From a bacterium (lineage in GTDB: Bacteria > Bacillota_I > Bacilli_A > Izemoplasmatales > Izemoplasmataceae): 45,715 nucleotides of DNA. The position numbers and the translations under genes were made by a program. The stretch lies in contig JAGYML010000003.1 in assembly GCA_018400615.1 (NCBI GenBank), positions 1-45,715 of the forward strand, written 5' to 3'. Each line of letters starts with the position of its first letter. The first letter of the stretch is position 1. Under the pieces are notes generated by a model that ran no database searches, was not told the DNA's origin, and saw only the letters and a list, made by a program, of their open reading frames with translations. Shown here in pieces: positions 8,054 through 16,270 of the stretch.

Positions 8054-9035
8054 CGGCTAGCCTTCTTTCAAGTTCAAGCATGACATTGTCAATCGCCAGT
8101 CTGATATTGATGTAATATGCAAGCGACGCTTTTACAGCCATGAAACGCTGTAAAAGCGCAAGTAAATCCTTGAGTTCGTAGCGCTCACTCAGGCTTTGTG
8201 TAATCTCTGCACTGTCCGCAAAAACCACATCGCCTTGATTGTTTATTTTACCATAAATCAAGTCTTTTTGATAGTGAATGAAGACATCCAGTACTTTTTC
8301 CGTATCATTTTGCAAATAGATTTCAAGCCCTTCTTGAAACACATTGAGTGCCGTGCCTTCCACAAGCAACGCCTCATACACATCGGAAACACCGTCTATA
8401 ATGTCATGAAGCCCTTCATCTTCCAAATACGTCTCAGCCTCTTCGATGGTGTTTTTAAGTCTTGAAGCCAAGCGTGCAGCCGTTTGATCGTAACCAAGAT
8501 CAAGCAAAGCCTGTTCTATTGATGAATCAGGCAAAGGATGAAATGGCACAATCTGAGACCGTGAGACCAGTGTCGGCAGCAAATGGGAGGTATCATCAGT
8601 GATGAGGATACCGTAAATGTCTTCGTGCGGTTCCTCCAAAAACTTGAGAAGGGCATTGGCTGCATGGGCATTCAACGTGTTGGCGTGATTGATGATATAG
8701 ATTTTAGGGCCACTTTCCAAAGCCGTGCGATTGAAATCATGCTGTAGAGCTTTGATATCCTCTTTCACTATCTGCTTTTTGGCAGGTTCGACAATATGCA
8801 GATTCGGATGCGTCATATGGGCTACCCTTAAGCAGTTGTTGCAGGTTTCACAAGGAAGGTGAGACTCTTTGTCCGTACATAAAAGCATAGACGCAAAAAA
8901 AAGGGCGGCTTCCAATTTCATGGTTCCCGCATGACCTTCAAAAATATAAGCATGCGAAAGTCGGCCGTTTTTGTAACTTCTTTCCAAAAAACCGATAGCG
9001 GTTTTCTGGGCATCTTTCAATGCTTCATATTCCAT
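8043..9035 (-). CDS. holB: DNA polymerase III subunit delta'
   Basis: Delta' is the stator subunit of the clamp loader that places the beta sliding clamp on DNA. The 330-residue product has the AAA+ layout with a degenerate Walker A (EGHAGTMK, lacking GK-T, as usual for the non-hydrolysing delta' subunit), a four-cysteine zinc module (C-x8-CETCNNC) at about residues 53-67, the NALLKFLEEPHED segment and the arginine-bearing SRSQ sensor. It lies 11 bases after tmk and overlaps ricT. The Bacillus genes yaaQ and yaaR, normally between tmk and holB, are absent. Confidence 0.94.
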   Translation of the reverse strand: MEYEALKDAQKTAIGFLERSYKNGRLSHAYIFEGHAGTMKLEAALFFASMLLCTDKESHLPCETCNNCLRVAHMTHPNLHIVEPAKKQIVKEDIKALQHDFNRTALESGPKIYIINHANTLNAHAANALLKFLEEPHEDIYGILITDDTSHLLPTLVSRSQIVPFHPLPDSSIEQALLDLGYDQTAARLASRLKNTIEEAETYLEDEGLHDIIDGVSDVYEALLVEGTALNVFQEGLEIYLQNDTEKVLDVFIHYQKDLIYGKINNQGDVVFADSAEITQSLSERYELKDLLALLQRFMAVKASLAYYINIRLAIDNVMLELERRLADGK

Positions 9036-9046
9036 AATATCACCTT

Positions 9047-9670
9047 TTATAGGAGTTCTTTCTTGAGAACTTCAAGTACGTCTTCCACTACTTCTTCAAT
9101 GGATTTAGTGCCATCAATCACACGGATGCGTTCAGGATTGTCCTTGATAATTTTCTGATAGCCTTCATACACTTTCGTATGAAATTGGAGGCTCTCAAGA
9201 TCAAGACGATCCATTTCTCTCGCGTTGTCAAATACCCGGTCCAATCCCACGCTGGGGGGGACATCTATGAAAAATGTCAAATCCGGCATGGTATCTTCTA
9301 TTGCAAATCTGTTCAAAGTGTATATATTGTCGATACCGAGGTTTCGCCCAGCACCCTGGTAAGCTAGAGAACTGTCGATGAAACGGTCGCACAGAACAAG
9401 TTTTCCCTCTTTTAGTGCAGGCCAGACCTTCTCAACCATGTGTTGACGCCGAGCGGCAGCATAAAGCAGCGCCTCAGTACGTGCATCCATTTCCTTGTTG
9501 TCAACATCAAGAATCACGTTTCTGATCAATTCGGCAATGCGAATGCCTCCTGGTTCTCGAGTTGTAAGTACATCAAGCCCCTGGTTCTTGAGGGTTTCTT
9601 CGACGGCCCTTAATATCGATGTTTTTCCTGATCCTTCTGGACCTTCGAAGGTGATGAATTTCTTAGTCAC
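9047..9670 (-). CDS. tmk: thymidylate kinase
   Basis: Tmk phosphorylates dTMP to dTDP for DNA synthesis. The 207-residue protein has the P-loop GPEGSGKT near residue 10, the TREPGG segment and the DRFIDSSLAYQG motif with the family's Asp-Arg. The start is a GTG at 9670 with GGAG nine bases upstream, which fits the family N-terminus (MTKKFITFEGPEGSGKT). It is the first gene of the tmk-holB-ricT-trmN6-rsmI-metG unit and is divergent from the metal transporter operon. Confidence 0.97.
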   Translation of the reverse strand: MTKKFITFEGPEGSGKTSILRAVEETLKNQGLDVLTTREPGGIRIAELIRNVILDVDNKEMDARTEALLYAAARRQHMVEKVWPALKEGKLVLCDRFIDSSLAYQGAGRNLGIDNIYTLNRFAIEDTMPDLTFFIDVPPSVGLDRVFDNAREMDRLDLESLQFHTKVYEGYQKIIKDNPERIRVIDGTKSIEEVVEDVLEVLKKELL

Positions 9671-9699
9671 GGGCTTTCACTCCTTTTTTCTACTAATGT

Positions 9700-9728
9700 A
9701 TTATCGCATATTTTCAGGGTTTTTTAAA
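9700..9728 (-). promoter_or_regulatory. possible tmk promoter (TTTAAA-17-GATAAT)
   Basis: On the minus strand a moderate -35 TTTAAA (9723-9728) and -10 GATAAT (9700-9705) are 17 bases apart, 30 bases before the tmk GTG. The -35 overlaps a palindrome shared with the divergent transporter promoter. Confidence 0.35.
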
Positions 9729-9739
9729 TACGAATTTAA
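9724..9739. promoter_or_regulatory. palindrome in the divergent tmk/metal-transporter promoter region
   Basis: TTAAAT-ACGA-ATTTAA is a perfect 6-base inverted repeat with a 4-base centre. It covers the tmk -35 and the area where the -35 of the plus-strand transporter promoter should be. It is a candidate operator for a metal-responsive repressor (Fur-, Zur- or MntR-type). It does not match a consensus I recognise, and A/T-rich palindromes occur by chance. Confidence 0.3.
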
Positions 9740-9756
9740 GAATGAGCACTGAGTTG

Positions 9757-9765
9757 TGTTATAAT
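9757..9765 (+). promoter_or_regulatory. metal transporter promoter, extended -10
   Basis: TGT-TATAAT, an extended -10 with a perfect hexamer (9760-9765), 31 bases before the ATG of the ATPase gene. The -35 region is weak (TTAAGA at 18 bases) and overlaps the palindrome at 9724-9739. Confidence 0.6.
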
Positions 9766-9796
9766 TAATGAAGACACATTTTGGGGTGAATGCTGC

Positions 9797-10462
9797 ATGC
9801 GAATAGACGTAGACAATCTCTCGTTCGGCTATGATTATCGAACCGTACTTAAAAACGTCTCGTTTTCTATAGAAAGCGGAGATTTTTTAGTGATTGTCGG
9901 TCAAAACGGCAGCGGTAAATCAACCCTTGTAAAATGCTTGCTGGGAATCAATAAAGTGCCTGATAGCAAGATATTTTTAAATGGTATTGAAATCAACGAT
10001 TTTAGCAACTGGATACAAATCGGCTATGTCCCACAGAAATTCGATGACTTCAATTATGAATTTCCCATTACAGTGAACGAAATATTGAATGTCACTAAAC
10101 TCACAAAAGCCGATGAAGATGAGAAGCTGGAAATCATGGACAATCTTGGCATCCTAACACTTCAAAATGAAAATATCAATACCCTCTCCGGTGGTCAGAT
10201 GCAAAGGGTTTTTATCGCAAGAGCCTTGATGAACCACCCTACTTTACTGATCCTTGATGAGCCGACTGTCGGGGTGGATCAGGACAATACGGATCGTTTT
10301 TACCGTGTAGTCAATGACCTGAATGACCAAGGGGTTACCATTATGCTTATTTCACATGACCTCAATTCCAGCAAGGCAAACTTCTCACATGCCATGTGGC
10401 TCGACAATGGCGAAGCTACTCTGAAAAACATCAGTGAAGTCGCACTTGGAGGTGAGGAATAA
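9797..10462 (+). CDS. metal ABC transporter ATP-binding protein (ZnuC/MntB-like)
   Basis: ATPase of a zinc/manganese/iron-type ABC importer, on the cytoplasmic face of the membrane. The 221-residue protein has Walker A GQNGSGKST (about residues 37-45), the Q-loop in YVPQKFDD, the signature LSGGQMQR, Walker B LLILDEPT and the H-loop SHD. The start has GGGGTGA upstream. Its TAA overlaps the ATG of the permease gene by one base (TAATG), so the two are translationally coupled. This pair is the only confident plus-strand gene group in the window. The metal cannot be assigned from sequence alone, and no substrate-binding protein gene is adjacent. Confidence 0.93.
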   Translation: MRIDVDNLSFGYDYRTVLKNVSFSIESGDFLVIVGQNGSGKSTLVKCLLGINKVPDSKIFLNGIEINDFSNWIQIGYVPQKFDDFNYEFPITVNEILNVTKLTKADEDEKLEIMDNLGILTLQNENINTLSGGQMQRVFIARALMNHPTLLILDEPTVGVDQDNTDRFYRVVNDLNDQGVTIMLISHDLNSSKANFSHAMWLDNGEATLKNISEVALGGEE

Positions 10463-11349
10463 TGGGCATCGAACCTCTGATTATGGCTTCGAGTTTTATC
10501 CGCGCATTGATTGAGCGTGAATTCATGCAACTGGCTTTGATAACCGGTGTGTTCATTGGGTTCCTCGCGCCCTTGATTGGAGCCTTTGTCGTAATAAAAC
10601 GGCTGAGCCTTATTGCAGATACGCTTTCACACTTCTCCCTAGCCGGACTGGCCATAGGGATGTATTTCATAAATATCTTGTCTCTGCCTATTGGAGACCC
10701 ACTATATATCGGGATGGTCTTTGGAATAATCGGGGCCCTTCTCATAGAGGTCCTGCGAGGGTATTATCGCAACTACAAAGAGATATCCATGCCGATAGTC
10801 ATCAGTATAGGTACCGCTCTGAGTGCCTTGTTCATATCCCTGTCTGGTGGATTCAATTCAAGCGTATACAACTACCTGTTCGGCTCCATCCTTACAGTGG
10901 GAAGAAACTTTGTGATCATCATCAGTCTTGTGACCCTTGTGATTCTTGCACTGGTCATCATATTTTACAAACAAATCGTCATTGTCAGTTTTGATGAGGC
11001 CTATGCCAGACTGCTCGGCATATCAGTTAGGAAATTTCAAATTGTCACCACCATCATACTCGGGATTGTCGTGAGCCTGGCCATAGAAACCGTAGGGGTT
11101 CTGTTAGTAGGAAGTTTGATGATCATCCCCGTGGCTACGGCTATGAAAGTTGGGCGCAGTTTCAAAAGCACCCTGGCCCTTGCCATAATATTTTCAGAAG
11201 CTTCGGTTCTTCTTGGGCTTTGGTTCTCTTATATCTTCTCCATTCCTTCAGGTGCCACAATTGTGCTTTTCAACATCGCAATCATGGTGTCTGTCGTAAT
11301 TCTCAAGAAATTCTTTTTCAATCGCTCTCTCAAGGAGAAACAATCCTGA
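10462..11349 (+). CDS. metal ABC transporter permease (ZnuB/MntC family)
   Basis: A 295-residue polytopic membrane protein of the ABC-3 family, which forms the channel for zinc, manganese or iron import with the ATPase encoded upstream. Repeated hydrophobic segments span the protein. Recognisable family segments include FIGFLAPLIGAFVVIKRLSL near residues 26-46 and the later VGVLLVGSLMIIPVATAM, typical of ZnuB-type permeases. It ends in TGA, after which a terminator hairpin separates it from the convergent nagA gene. The missing extracytoplasmic binding protein must be encoded elsewhere. Confidence 0.93.
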   Translation: MGIEPLIMASSFIRALIEREFMQLALITGVFIGFLAPLIGAFVVIKRLSLIADTLSHFSLAGLAIGMYFINILSLPIGDPLYIGMVFGIIGALLIEVLRGYYRNYKEISMPIVISIGTALSALFISLSGGFNSSVYNYLFGSILTVGRNFVIIISLVTLVILALVIIFYKQIVIVSFDEAYARLLGISVRKFQIVTTIILGIVVSLAIETVGVLLVGSLMIIPVATAMKVGRSFKSTLALAIIFSEASVLLGLWFSYIFSIPSGATIVLFNIAIMVSVVILKKFFFNRSLKEKQS

Positions 11350-11374
11350 ATCGAATATGCTCCAATATAAAATC

Positions 11375-11423
11375 AAACGCACCCTGGCGAATGTATGTTT
11401 CACTCGCTACGGTGCGTTTTTTT
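11375..11423 (+). terminator. terminator between the convergent metal-permease and nagA genes
   Basis: The stem AAACGCACC (11375-11383) / GGTGCGTTT (11411-11419), with an inner GCGA/TCGC pairing, is followed by TTTT on the plus strand. On the minus strand the same hairpin is followed by TGATTTTAT, so it may also serve nagA. Confidence 0.75.
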
Positions 11424-11429
11424 CATGGA

Positions 11430-12587
11430 TTATTGTATTTGGTGCCCACTTTTAAACACGTTTAGAATATCAAGGTTTTTATCAAGAAGAAGAAAATCCG
11501 CTCTTTTCCCCGCTTCAATACTTCCGTATTCTTCACTGAGGTTCAAGGCTTTTGCCGGATTCAGAGAAGCCATATTGAAAGCCTGGTGAAGCTTAACCTT
11601 GTGTATATCAATAACCCGTCTAACGGCCTCCATCAATGTAAATGCTGAACCGGCCAGCGATCCATCATTCAATCTGGCTACCTTGTTTTTGACAGTCACT
11701 GACTGCCCTGCGAGTTCATAGGTCCCATCATCAAGTCCTGCAGCACGCATGGCATCACTAATCAGGATGAGTTTATCAGGTCCTTTTGTCTTCAAAGCCA
11801 GATCTACAGCCCTTTCATGCAGATGAACGCCATCCACAATCAACTCGCTATAGACTCTATCATCCATAAGGGCGACGCCTAGAGGCCCAGGGTCTCGATG
11901 TTTGAATGCTTTCATGCCATTGAACATGTGTGTAGCCAAAGTCATCCCTTTATTCACAGCGTTCAAAGTAGTTTCATAACTTGCATTCGTATGCCCAAAG
12001 GCAGACGTGATATGCTTGTTTTCAAGATAACTAACAAGCTCTGAACTGCCTTGCAATTCCGGCGCCATTGATACGACTCTTATAAGCTCTGAGGAGGCTT
12101 CCAAATAGGCCTCCATCAAATCAATATCCGGAGTTCTTAAATGTTTTTTTGGTTGTGCACCACATTTTTCAGGATTGAAAAACGGGCCTTCCAAATAGAT
12201 TCCAAGCAAACTTGAAAGACTGTCTCTTTGCGTTTGATTGCGGTGAAAATCCGCCACATTCCTGATGGCTTTTGTCATAGTTTCAAAAGACTCACTCATG
12301 ATGGTGGCCAAAAAGCCTGTGACCCCATTTTTCAAATGGGTATTCGCGATGGCTTCCAACGCTTCAGGTGTAGCGTCCATAACATCATACCCCGATTGTC
12401 CATGCATATGCATGTCTATCAATCCAGGCGCAAGAAAATTTCTCTTGGCATCCACAACGTTTTGAACTTTGACCAGACTGTTCAATGGGACAATCCCTTC
12501 GATATACCCCCCTTGTATAATTAAAGAATGATTGCTGAGTACGCCATCGGGGGTAATGATCATGGCATTGTCAATACGCGTTTTCAT
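11430..12587 (-). CDS. nagA: N-acetylglucosamine-6-phosphate deacetylase
   Basis: NagA removes acetate from GlcNAc-6-phosphate, giving glucosamine-6-phosphate for glycolysis or cell-wall synthesis. The 385-residue product has the amidohydrolase segment GLIDMHMHGQSGYD, the metal-site Glu in YLEGPFFNPEKCGAQ, the histidines in FGHTNASYE and ATHMFNGM, HRDPGPLGVALMDD, DGVHLH and the catalytic Asp in LISDAMRAAG. The ATG at 12587 has GGAGGTG upstream; the frame is open to 12629, but that extension overlaps the truA terminator. It stands alone, without nagB or a regulator beside it, between convergent and tandem terminators. Confidence 0.95.
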   Translation of the reverse strand: MKTRIDNAMIITPDGVLSNHSLIIQGGYIEGIVPLNSLVKVQNVVDAKRNFLAPGLIDMHMHGQSGYDVMDATPEALEAIANTHLKNGVTGFLATIMSESFETMTKAIRNVADFHRNQTQRDSLSSLLGIYLEGPFFNPEKCGAQPKKHLRTPDIDLMEAYLEASSELIRVVSMAPELQGSSELVSYLENKHITSAFGHTNASYETTLNAVNKGMTLATHMFNGMKAFKHRDPGPLGVALMDDRVYSELIVDGVHLHERAVDLALKTKGPDKLILISDAMRAAGLDDGTYELAGQSVTVKNKVARLNDGSLAGSAFTLMEAVRRVIDIHKVKLHQAFNMASLNPAKALNLSEEYGSIEAGKRADFLLLDKNLDILNVFKSGHQIQ

Positions 12588-12611
12588 AAAGCACCTCCGC
12601 TGATAAATTGT

Positions 12612-12641
12612 AAAACGTGTTTTCATCATTTAGAAAACACG
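12612..12641 (-). terminator. terminator directly after truA
   Basis: The inverted repeat CGTGTTTTC/GAAAACACG (12616-12624 and 12633-12641) begins two bases past the truA stop codon and is followed on the minus strand by TTTTAC. The poly-T tract is short, so termination may be partial. Confidence 0.6.
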
Positions 12642-12642
12642 C

Positions 12643-13644
12643 TTATTTCAAATTATACACAACATCTTTCAATGTCAACCCTTCTGCAGGCGCAAGATAA
12701 ACGTGAGAATTCATAGGGTCTTTCAAAGCTTTTTCAATATTTTTGGACCCTTTGTCCAGGTCCCTAAGCGCCGTTCCGACCATGTAACGTACCATATGTC
12801 TCAAAAAGCCTTCGGATTCAACGATGACCACTGTTTCACTGTTTTTTCGGATGGCTTTGCAGGTATAAACACTTCGCCAAGTCATTGCATGGTCGTTTTT
12901 TCTTGTGAATCCTGAAAAATCATGAACCCCTTCAAAAAGCTTGAGAAGTGCATTGAATTCAATAAGATCCATAGGTTCATGATACAGCGCATAATGTCCC
13001 TTGAAGGGATTTCTTTCATGGGTGATCGTGTAGTGATACACTTTTCTTTGAACATCAAAACGGGCATGGAAAAGCCTGGGAACCTCAGTCGCGTTGTCGA
13101 TAAGTATATCTGTTGGAAGCATTCGGTTCATGAGTGTTTTGAGCTTGGTGGCCTTTAGAGGTGAAGCCGTATCAAAATGCACAACCTGTTTGAGTGCATG
13201 AACGCCTTTATCCGTTCTGCCAGAGGGTGTGATGGTTAGACGTTCACCTGTCAGATGATTCAAAACATTCTCAATCATCCCTTGCACTGTCTCTTTAGCG
13301 GGCTGACGTTGAAACCCGTTGTAAAGAGTGCCGTCATAGGCGATGTCCATGCGAATTCGTCTATAATTGGCATCCAAGTCTTCAAAATACAGCCTTGAAA
13401 TCAGGTTGTTACGATATTTAAGTTTCAAACCGAGCGTCCCTACAAAATGAATCATCGTGATGTTTTCATAGTCTTCAATGTCTTCTATATCAGGATAAAA
13501 CGTGTCAATCAACTCATCAAGCACACCTTGAATACCTTCTACTATGCATCCGTTTGCACGTCTTAGTTGGGCGTGCTTGTGAAGCGTTCTGTCCAGTGCC
13601 TGCTTGTCTTTTGTTTCAAGTGCCTGTGTAAACGTCAAATCCAT
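12643..13644 (-). CDS. truA: tRNA pseudouridine(38-40) synthase TruA with N-terminal extension
   Basis: TruA converts uridines 38, 39 and 40 of the tRNA anticodon arm to pseudouridine. The TruA domain begins at about residue 97 (RIRMDIAYDGTLYNGFQRQ) and has the catalytic Asp near residue 145 in SGRTDKGVHA, followed by HARFDVQRKVYHYTI and VYTCKAIRK near the end. The total of 333 residues exceeds the usual ~245-270 by an N-terminal extension of about 96 residues of unrecognised sequence. The extension start is supported by AAGGA seven bases before the ATG at 13644, and the frame has no stop. It overlaps the end of ecfT by 10 bases, the standard ecfA1-ecfA2-ecfT-truA order. Confidence 0.93.
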   Translation of the reverse strand: MDLTFTQALETKDKQALDRTLHKHAQLRRANGCIVEGIQGVLDELIDTFYPDIEDIEDYENITMIHFVGTLGLKLKYRNNLISRLYFEDLDANYRRIRMDIAYDGTLYNGFQRQPAKETVQGMIENVLNHLTGERLTITPSGRTDKGVHALKQVVHFDTASPLKATKLKTLMNRMLPTDILIDNATEVPRLFHARFDVQRKVYHYTITHERNPFKGHYALYHEPMDLIEFNALLKLFEGVHDFSGFTRKNDHAMTWRSVYTCKAIRKNSETVVIVESEGFLRHMVRYMVGTALRDLDKGSKNIEKALKDPMNSHVYLAPAEGLTLKDVVYNLK

Positions 13645-14603
13645 GGGGAAATCCTTAGCACGATACTCAGTGACAATGCTAAAAAAGCAATGCCAATGGC
13701 CACAGAATCAAGTCTCTTCCATGAAAGTTGATGCAACCTTGTCCGTGTGGCACCGGGTGTAAACGATCTGGCTTCCATGGCATTTGCCAGTTCGTCACTG
13801 CGTTTAAAGGAGATGATGAACATAGGGACAAGCAACGAGACTATCTGCATCACCTTGTCTTTGAGTTTGCCTTCCTTGAAATCCACACCTCTGCTGGCCT
13901 GTGCAAGCATGATTTTATTGGCTTCATCAAGCAATGTGGGAATGTAGCGCAAACTGATGGAAATAATCATCGCAATGTCTTCAGTATTGATTCTGAATAT
14001 CTTCAATGGTTTCAATACATGCTCCAGTCCAAGATTCAAATCCGTGGGTTTCGTCGTGATGGTCAGAATCGTTGAAAGTGTCACGATAATAATCAGTCTA
14101 AGCATGATGAATGCCGCCATGGAAAGGCCTTCTTCATAAATAGCCAGTGTACCTGTAGCAAATGGACTCACATTTCCTATTTCAGTGAAGATGGCATAAA
14201 GACCCGCCACCATAATTACAAAGTAAAAAAGCTTGAAGCGTGTAAATTTCTTGGTGAAAAACCAAAAAACCACAAGTCCTACAGCAAGTGCAAGGGAGAG
14301 AAACGAGTAGTACACGGTTCTACTTAAAAGAATTTCCCCTTGACGATTGAAAAGAATTTGAAAGACAAATGTGAATATCAACAGGAACATAAGCGGTCTC
14401 AACCCCAAATAGACCCGCTTGATACCGATTCTTCCAGCCATCATAAGCAGCACGATAAGACCAATCGCACCAAGCATCAATGCAAAACTATCGATGAGGA
14501 ACGTCGCAATCATGAGCAAAATCAAAGCAATGATTTTGGTACGCGGATCCATGGAGTAAAAGAATCCACTACCCGGTACATACCGTCCAATGACCACTTT
14601 CAT
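13635..14603 (-). CDS. ecfT: ECF transporter transmembrane protein EcfT
   Basis: EcfT couples the EcfA1/EcfA2 ATPases to exchangeable substrate-binding S components for vitamin uptake. The 322-residue membrane protein begins with the family hallmark GRYVPGSGFFYSMDPRTK and has the two coupling-helix motifs ASRG (about residues 236-239) and EARS (about 277-280). The usual length is near 265; here about 59 extra residues with two hydrophobic segments lie between the third helix and EEGLSMAAFIMLR (about residues 95-153). Its ATG overlaps the ecfA2 stop by 4 bases, and its end overlaps truA. Confidence 0.93.
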   Translation of the reverse strand: MKVVIGRYVPGSGFFYSMDPRTKIIALILLMIATFLIDSFALMLGAIGLIVLLMMAGRIGIKRVYLGLRPLMFLLIFTFVFQILFNRQGEILLSRTVYYSFLSLALAVGLVVFWFFTKKFTRFKLFYFVIMVAGLYAIFTEIGNVSPFATGTLAIYEEGLSMAAFIMLRLIIIVTLSTILTITTKPTDLNLGLEHVLKPLKIFRINTEDIAMIISISLRYIPTLLDEANKIMLAQASRGVDFKEGKLKDKVMQIVSLLVPMFIISFKRSDELANAMEARSFTPGATRTRLHQLSWKRLDSVAIGIAFLALSLSIVLRISPWI

Positions 14604-15463
14604 GAAAGCACCTCCTCAAGGCGCTTCAGCAAGGCCTTCTTATTTCGAATGGTTCCACTCATATCCAAGTGAAAGTTGGATTCGAGGGCATCTTTGAGCT
14701 GAATGATATCAGGAACGTCCAAATTCCAATTGTCGATGTTTTTTCTCGAAAAGAGTTTGACGGGATCGCCGTCATACACAAGCGCGCCTTCACGCATGAC
14801 CAACACTCTTTTTGCATATTCATAAACCGTATTCATATCATGTGTGATGATGAGTACGGTTTTATTCAAGCTTGTGTGAATTTGATAAAACACTTCAAGT
14901 AAAGCATCTCTGCCTCTTGGATCCAGTCCGCTTGTGGGTTCGTCAAGTATGAGAATATCAGGTTCCATGGCCAGTATTCCGGCGATGCTTACCCTTTTTT
15001 TCTCACCACCGCTTAAATTGAAAGGACTTCTTGAGAGATAGCTATCATCAAGACCCACTATATTGATGGCTTCGCGCGCTCTTTTTTTCGCTTCGCTTTC
15101 TGATACGCCAAAGTTCTTGGGACCGAACATGATATCTTTTTCAACGGTTTCTTCGAACAGTTGATATTCGGGAAACTGAAATACGAGGCCTACTTGTTTT
15201 CTGATGGGATTGAATTGAACATCTTTGTTTTCCTTGGCTGTGGAACTTATTTTAACGCCCAGAATATTCATGGAACCCTTACTCGGCGTAAGCAAGGCAT
15301 TCATGTGTTGAACAAGGGTGCTTTTCCCGCTTCCAGTCTCTCCAATCAAAGTGATGAACTCCCCTGTGTTTTCAATTACCACATTCACATCATCAAGTGC
15401 CAGATAGCCCTTGTTGTCAATGCTTTTGTACTGAAAACTTACGTGTTCAAACTTAATTGCCAT
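14600..15463 (-). CDS. ecfA2: ECF transporter ATPase EcfA2
   Basis: The second ATPase of the energy-coupling factor module. The 287-residue protein has Walker A GETGSGKST, the VQHMNALLTPS segment typical of EcfA2, the Q-loop FQFPEYQLFEETV, the signature LSGGEKKR, Walker B LILDEPTSGLDP and the H-loop ITHDM. The ATG at 15463 has AAGGAG upstream and lies 25 bases inside the end of ecfA1, so the genes are coupled. The module is generic; the vitamin transported depends on S components encoded elsewhere. Confidence 0.95.
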   Translation of the reverse strand: MAIKFEHVSFQYKSIDNKGYLALDDVNVVIENTGEFITLIGETGSGKSTLVQHMNALLTPSKGSMNILGVKISSTAKENKDVQFNPIRKQVGLVFQFPEYQLFEETVEKDIMFGPKNFGVSESEAKKRAREAINIVGLDDSYLSRSPFNLSGGEKKRVSIAGILAMEPDILILDEPTSGLDPRGRDALLEVFYQIHTSLNKTVLIITHDMNTVYEYAKRVLVMREGALVYDGDPVKLFSRKNIDNWNLDVPDIIQLKDALESNFHLDMSGTIRNKKALLKRLEEVLS

Positions 15464-16239
15464 AAGAACTCCTTGAGTTTTGGATGGGTAATGTTTTTCT
15501 GCTCAAGCGTGTGCATGACTTCCAGGGGTAGAAGCAATTCGAGGTTTGAGCTTTCAAGTGTTTCCTTGTCCAGTAGAATATCTTTTGTGGGCCCTATTTT
15601 AAGGACTTCGCCGTTTTTAAGCACGAGAATTCTGTCACTGAGTACCGATTCCCGCATATCGTGCGTGATGGTAATCACCGTGACCCCTTCTTCGTTGAGT
15701 TTTTGAATGTATTTGAGTATTGTCTTGCGGCCTTTTGGATCCAACATGGATGTGGCTTCATCAAAGATGATGACATCCGTCTTCATCGCAAGGATCCCCG
15801 CAATGGCCACGCGCTGTTTCTGTCCACCTGACAGGGCCTGTGGTTCCTTTTCCAGAAAATCGGCCATATCCACACGGTTGGCATATTCATCAATTCTTTT
15901 GACCATTTCGTCTCTCGGGATTTGCAAATTTTCAAGTCCGAATGCGATATCATCTTTCACAGTAACACCGACAAACTGGTTGTCAGGATTCTGAAAAACA
16001 ATCCCTATCTTTTTACGAATGTCATAAACCGATTCTTCGCCAAGCACCTGCCCATCAACTGTGATGGTGCCACTGGACGGGCGCAAAAGACCAACGAGCA
16101 ACTTCGATAACGTGGATTTTCCACTTCCGTTATGACCCAGTATGGTTAGCCATTCACCTTTTTCCACGTTAAAAGAGACGTCACTTAAAGCCACGCCGTC
16201 TTCCTGATAGGAAAAACCAAGGTTTTTAATTTCTATCAT
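15439..16239 (-). CDS. ecfA1: ECF transporter ATPase EcfA1
   Basis: The first ATPase of the ECF vitamin-uptake module, with Walker A GHNGSGKST, Q-loop FQNPDNQFVG, signature LSGGQKQR, Walker B IIFDEATSMLDP and H-loop ITHDM. The Glu-Ala-Thr in place of Glu-Pro-Thr is usual for EcfA1. I place the start at ATG 16239 (MIEIKNLGFSYQ). An upstream in-frame ATG at 16272 overlaps the -10 hexamer of the gene's own promoter, so it would not be in the mRNA. A TTG at 16245 with GGGAG eight bases before it is another possible start. It is the first gene of the ecfA1-ecfA2-ecfT-truA unit and follows the alpha operon. Confidence 0.93.
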   Translation of the reverse strand: MIEIKNLGFSYQEDGVALSDVSFNVEKGEWLTILGHNGSGKSTLSKLLVGLLRPSSGTITVDGQVLGEESVYDIRKKIGIVFQNPDNQFVGVTVKDDIAFGLENLQIPRDEMVKRIDEYANRVDMADFLEKEPQALSGGQKQRVAIAGILAMKTDVIIFDEATSMLDPKGRKTILKYIQKLNEEGVTVITITHDMRESVLSDRILVLKNGEVLKIGPTKDILLDKETLESSNLELLLPLEVMHTLEQKNITHPKLKEFLWQLSLNT

Positions 16240-16270
16240 GTCCAAAATATCATCTCCCAAAAGCGTATCC

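Noticed and set aside
13357-13644. Treating the TruA extension as a separate small gene
   Set aside because: The frame continues without a stop into the TruA domain, and the best ribosome binding site is at the start of the extension; no stop or second strong binding site separates them.
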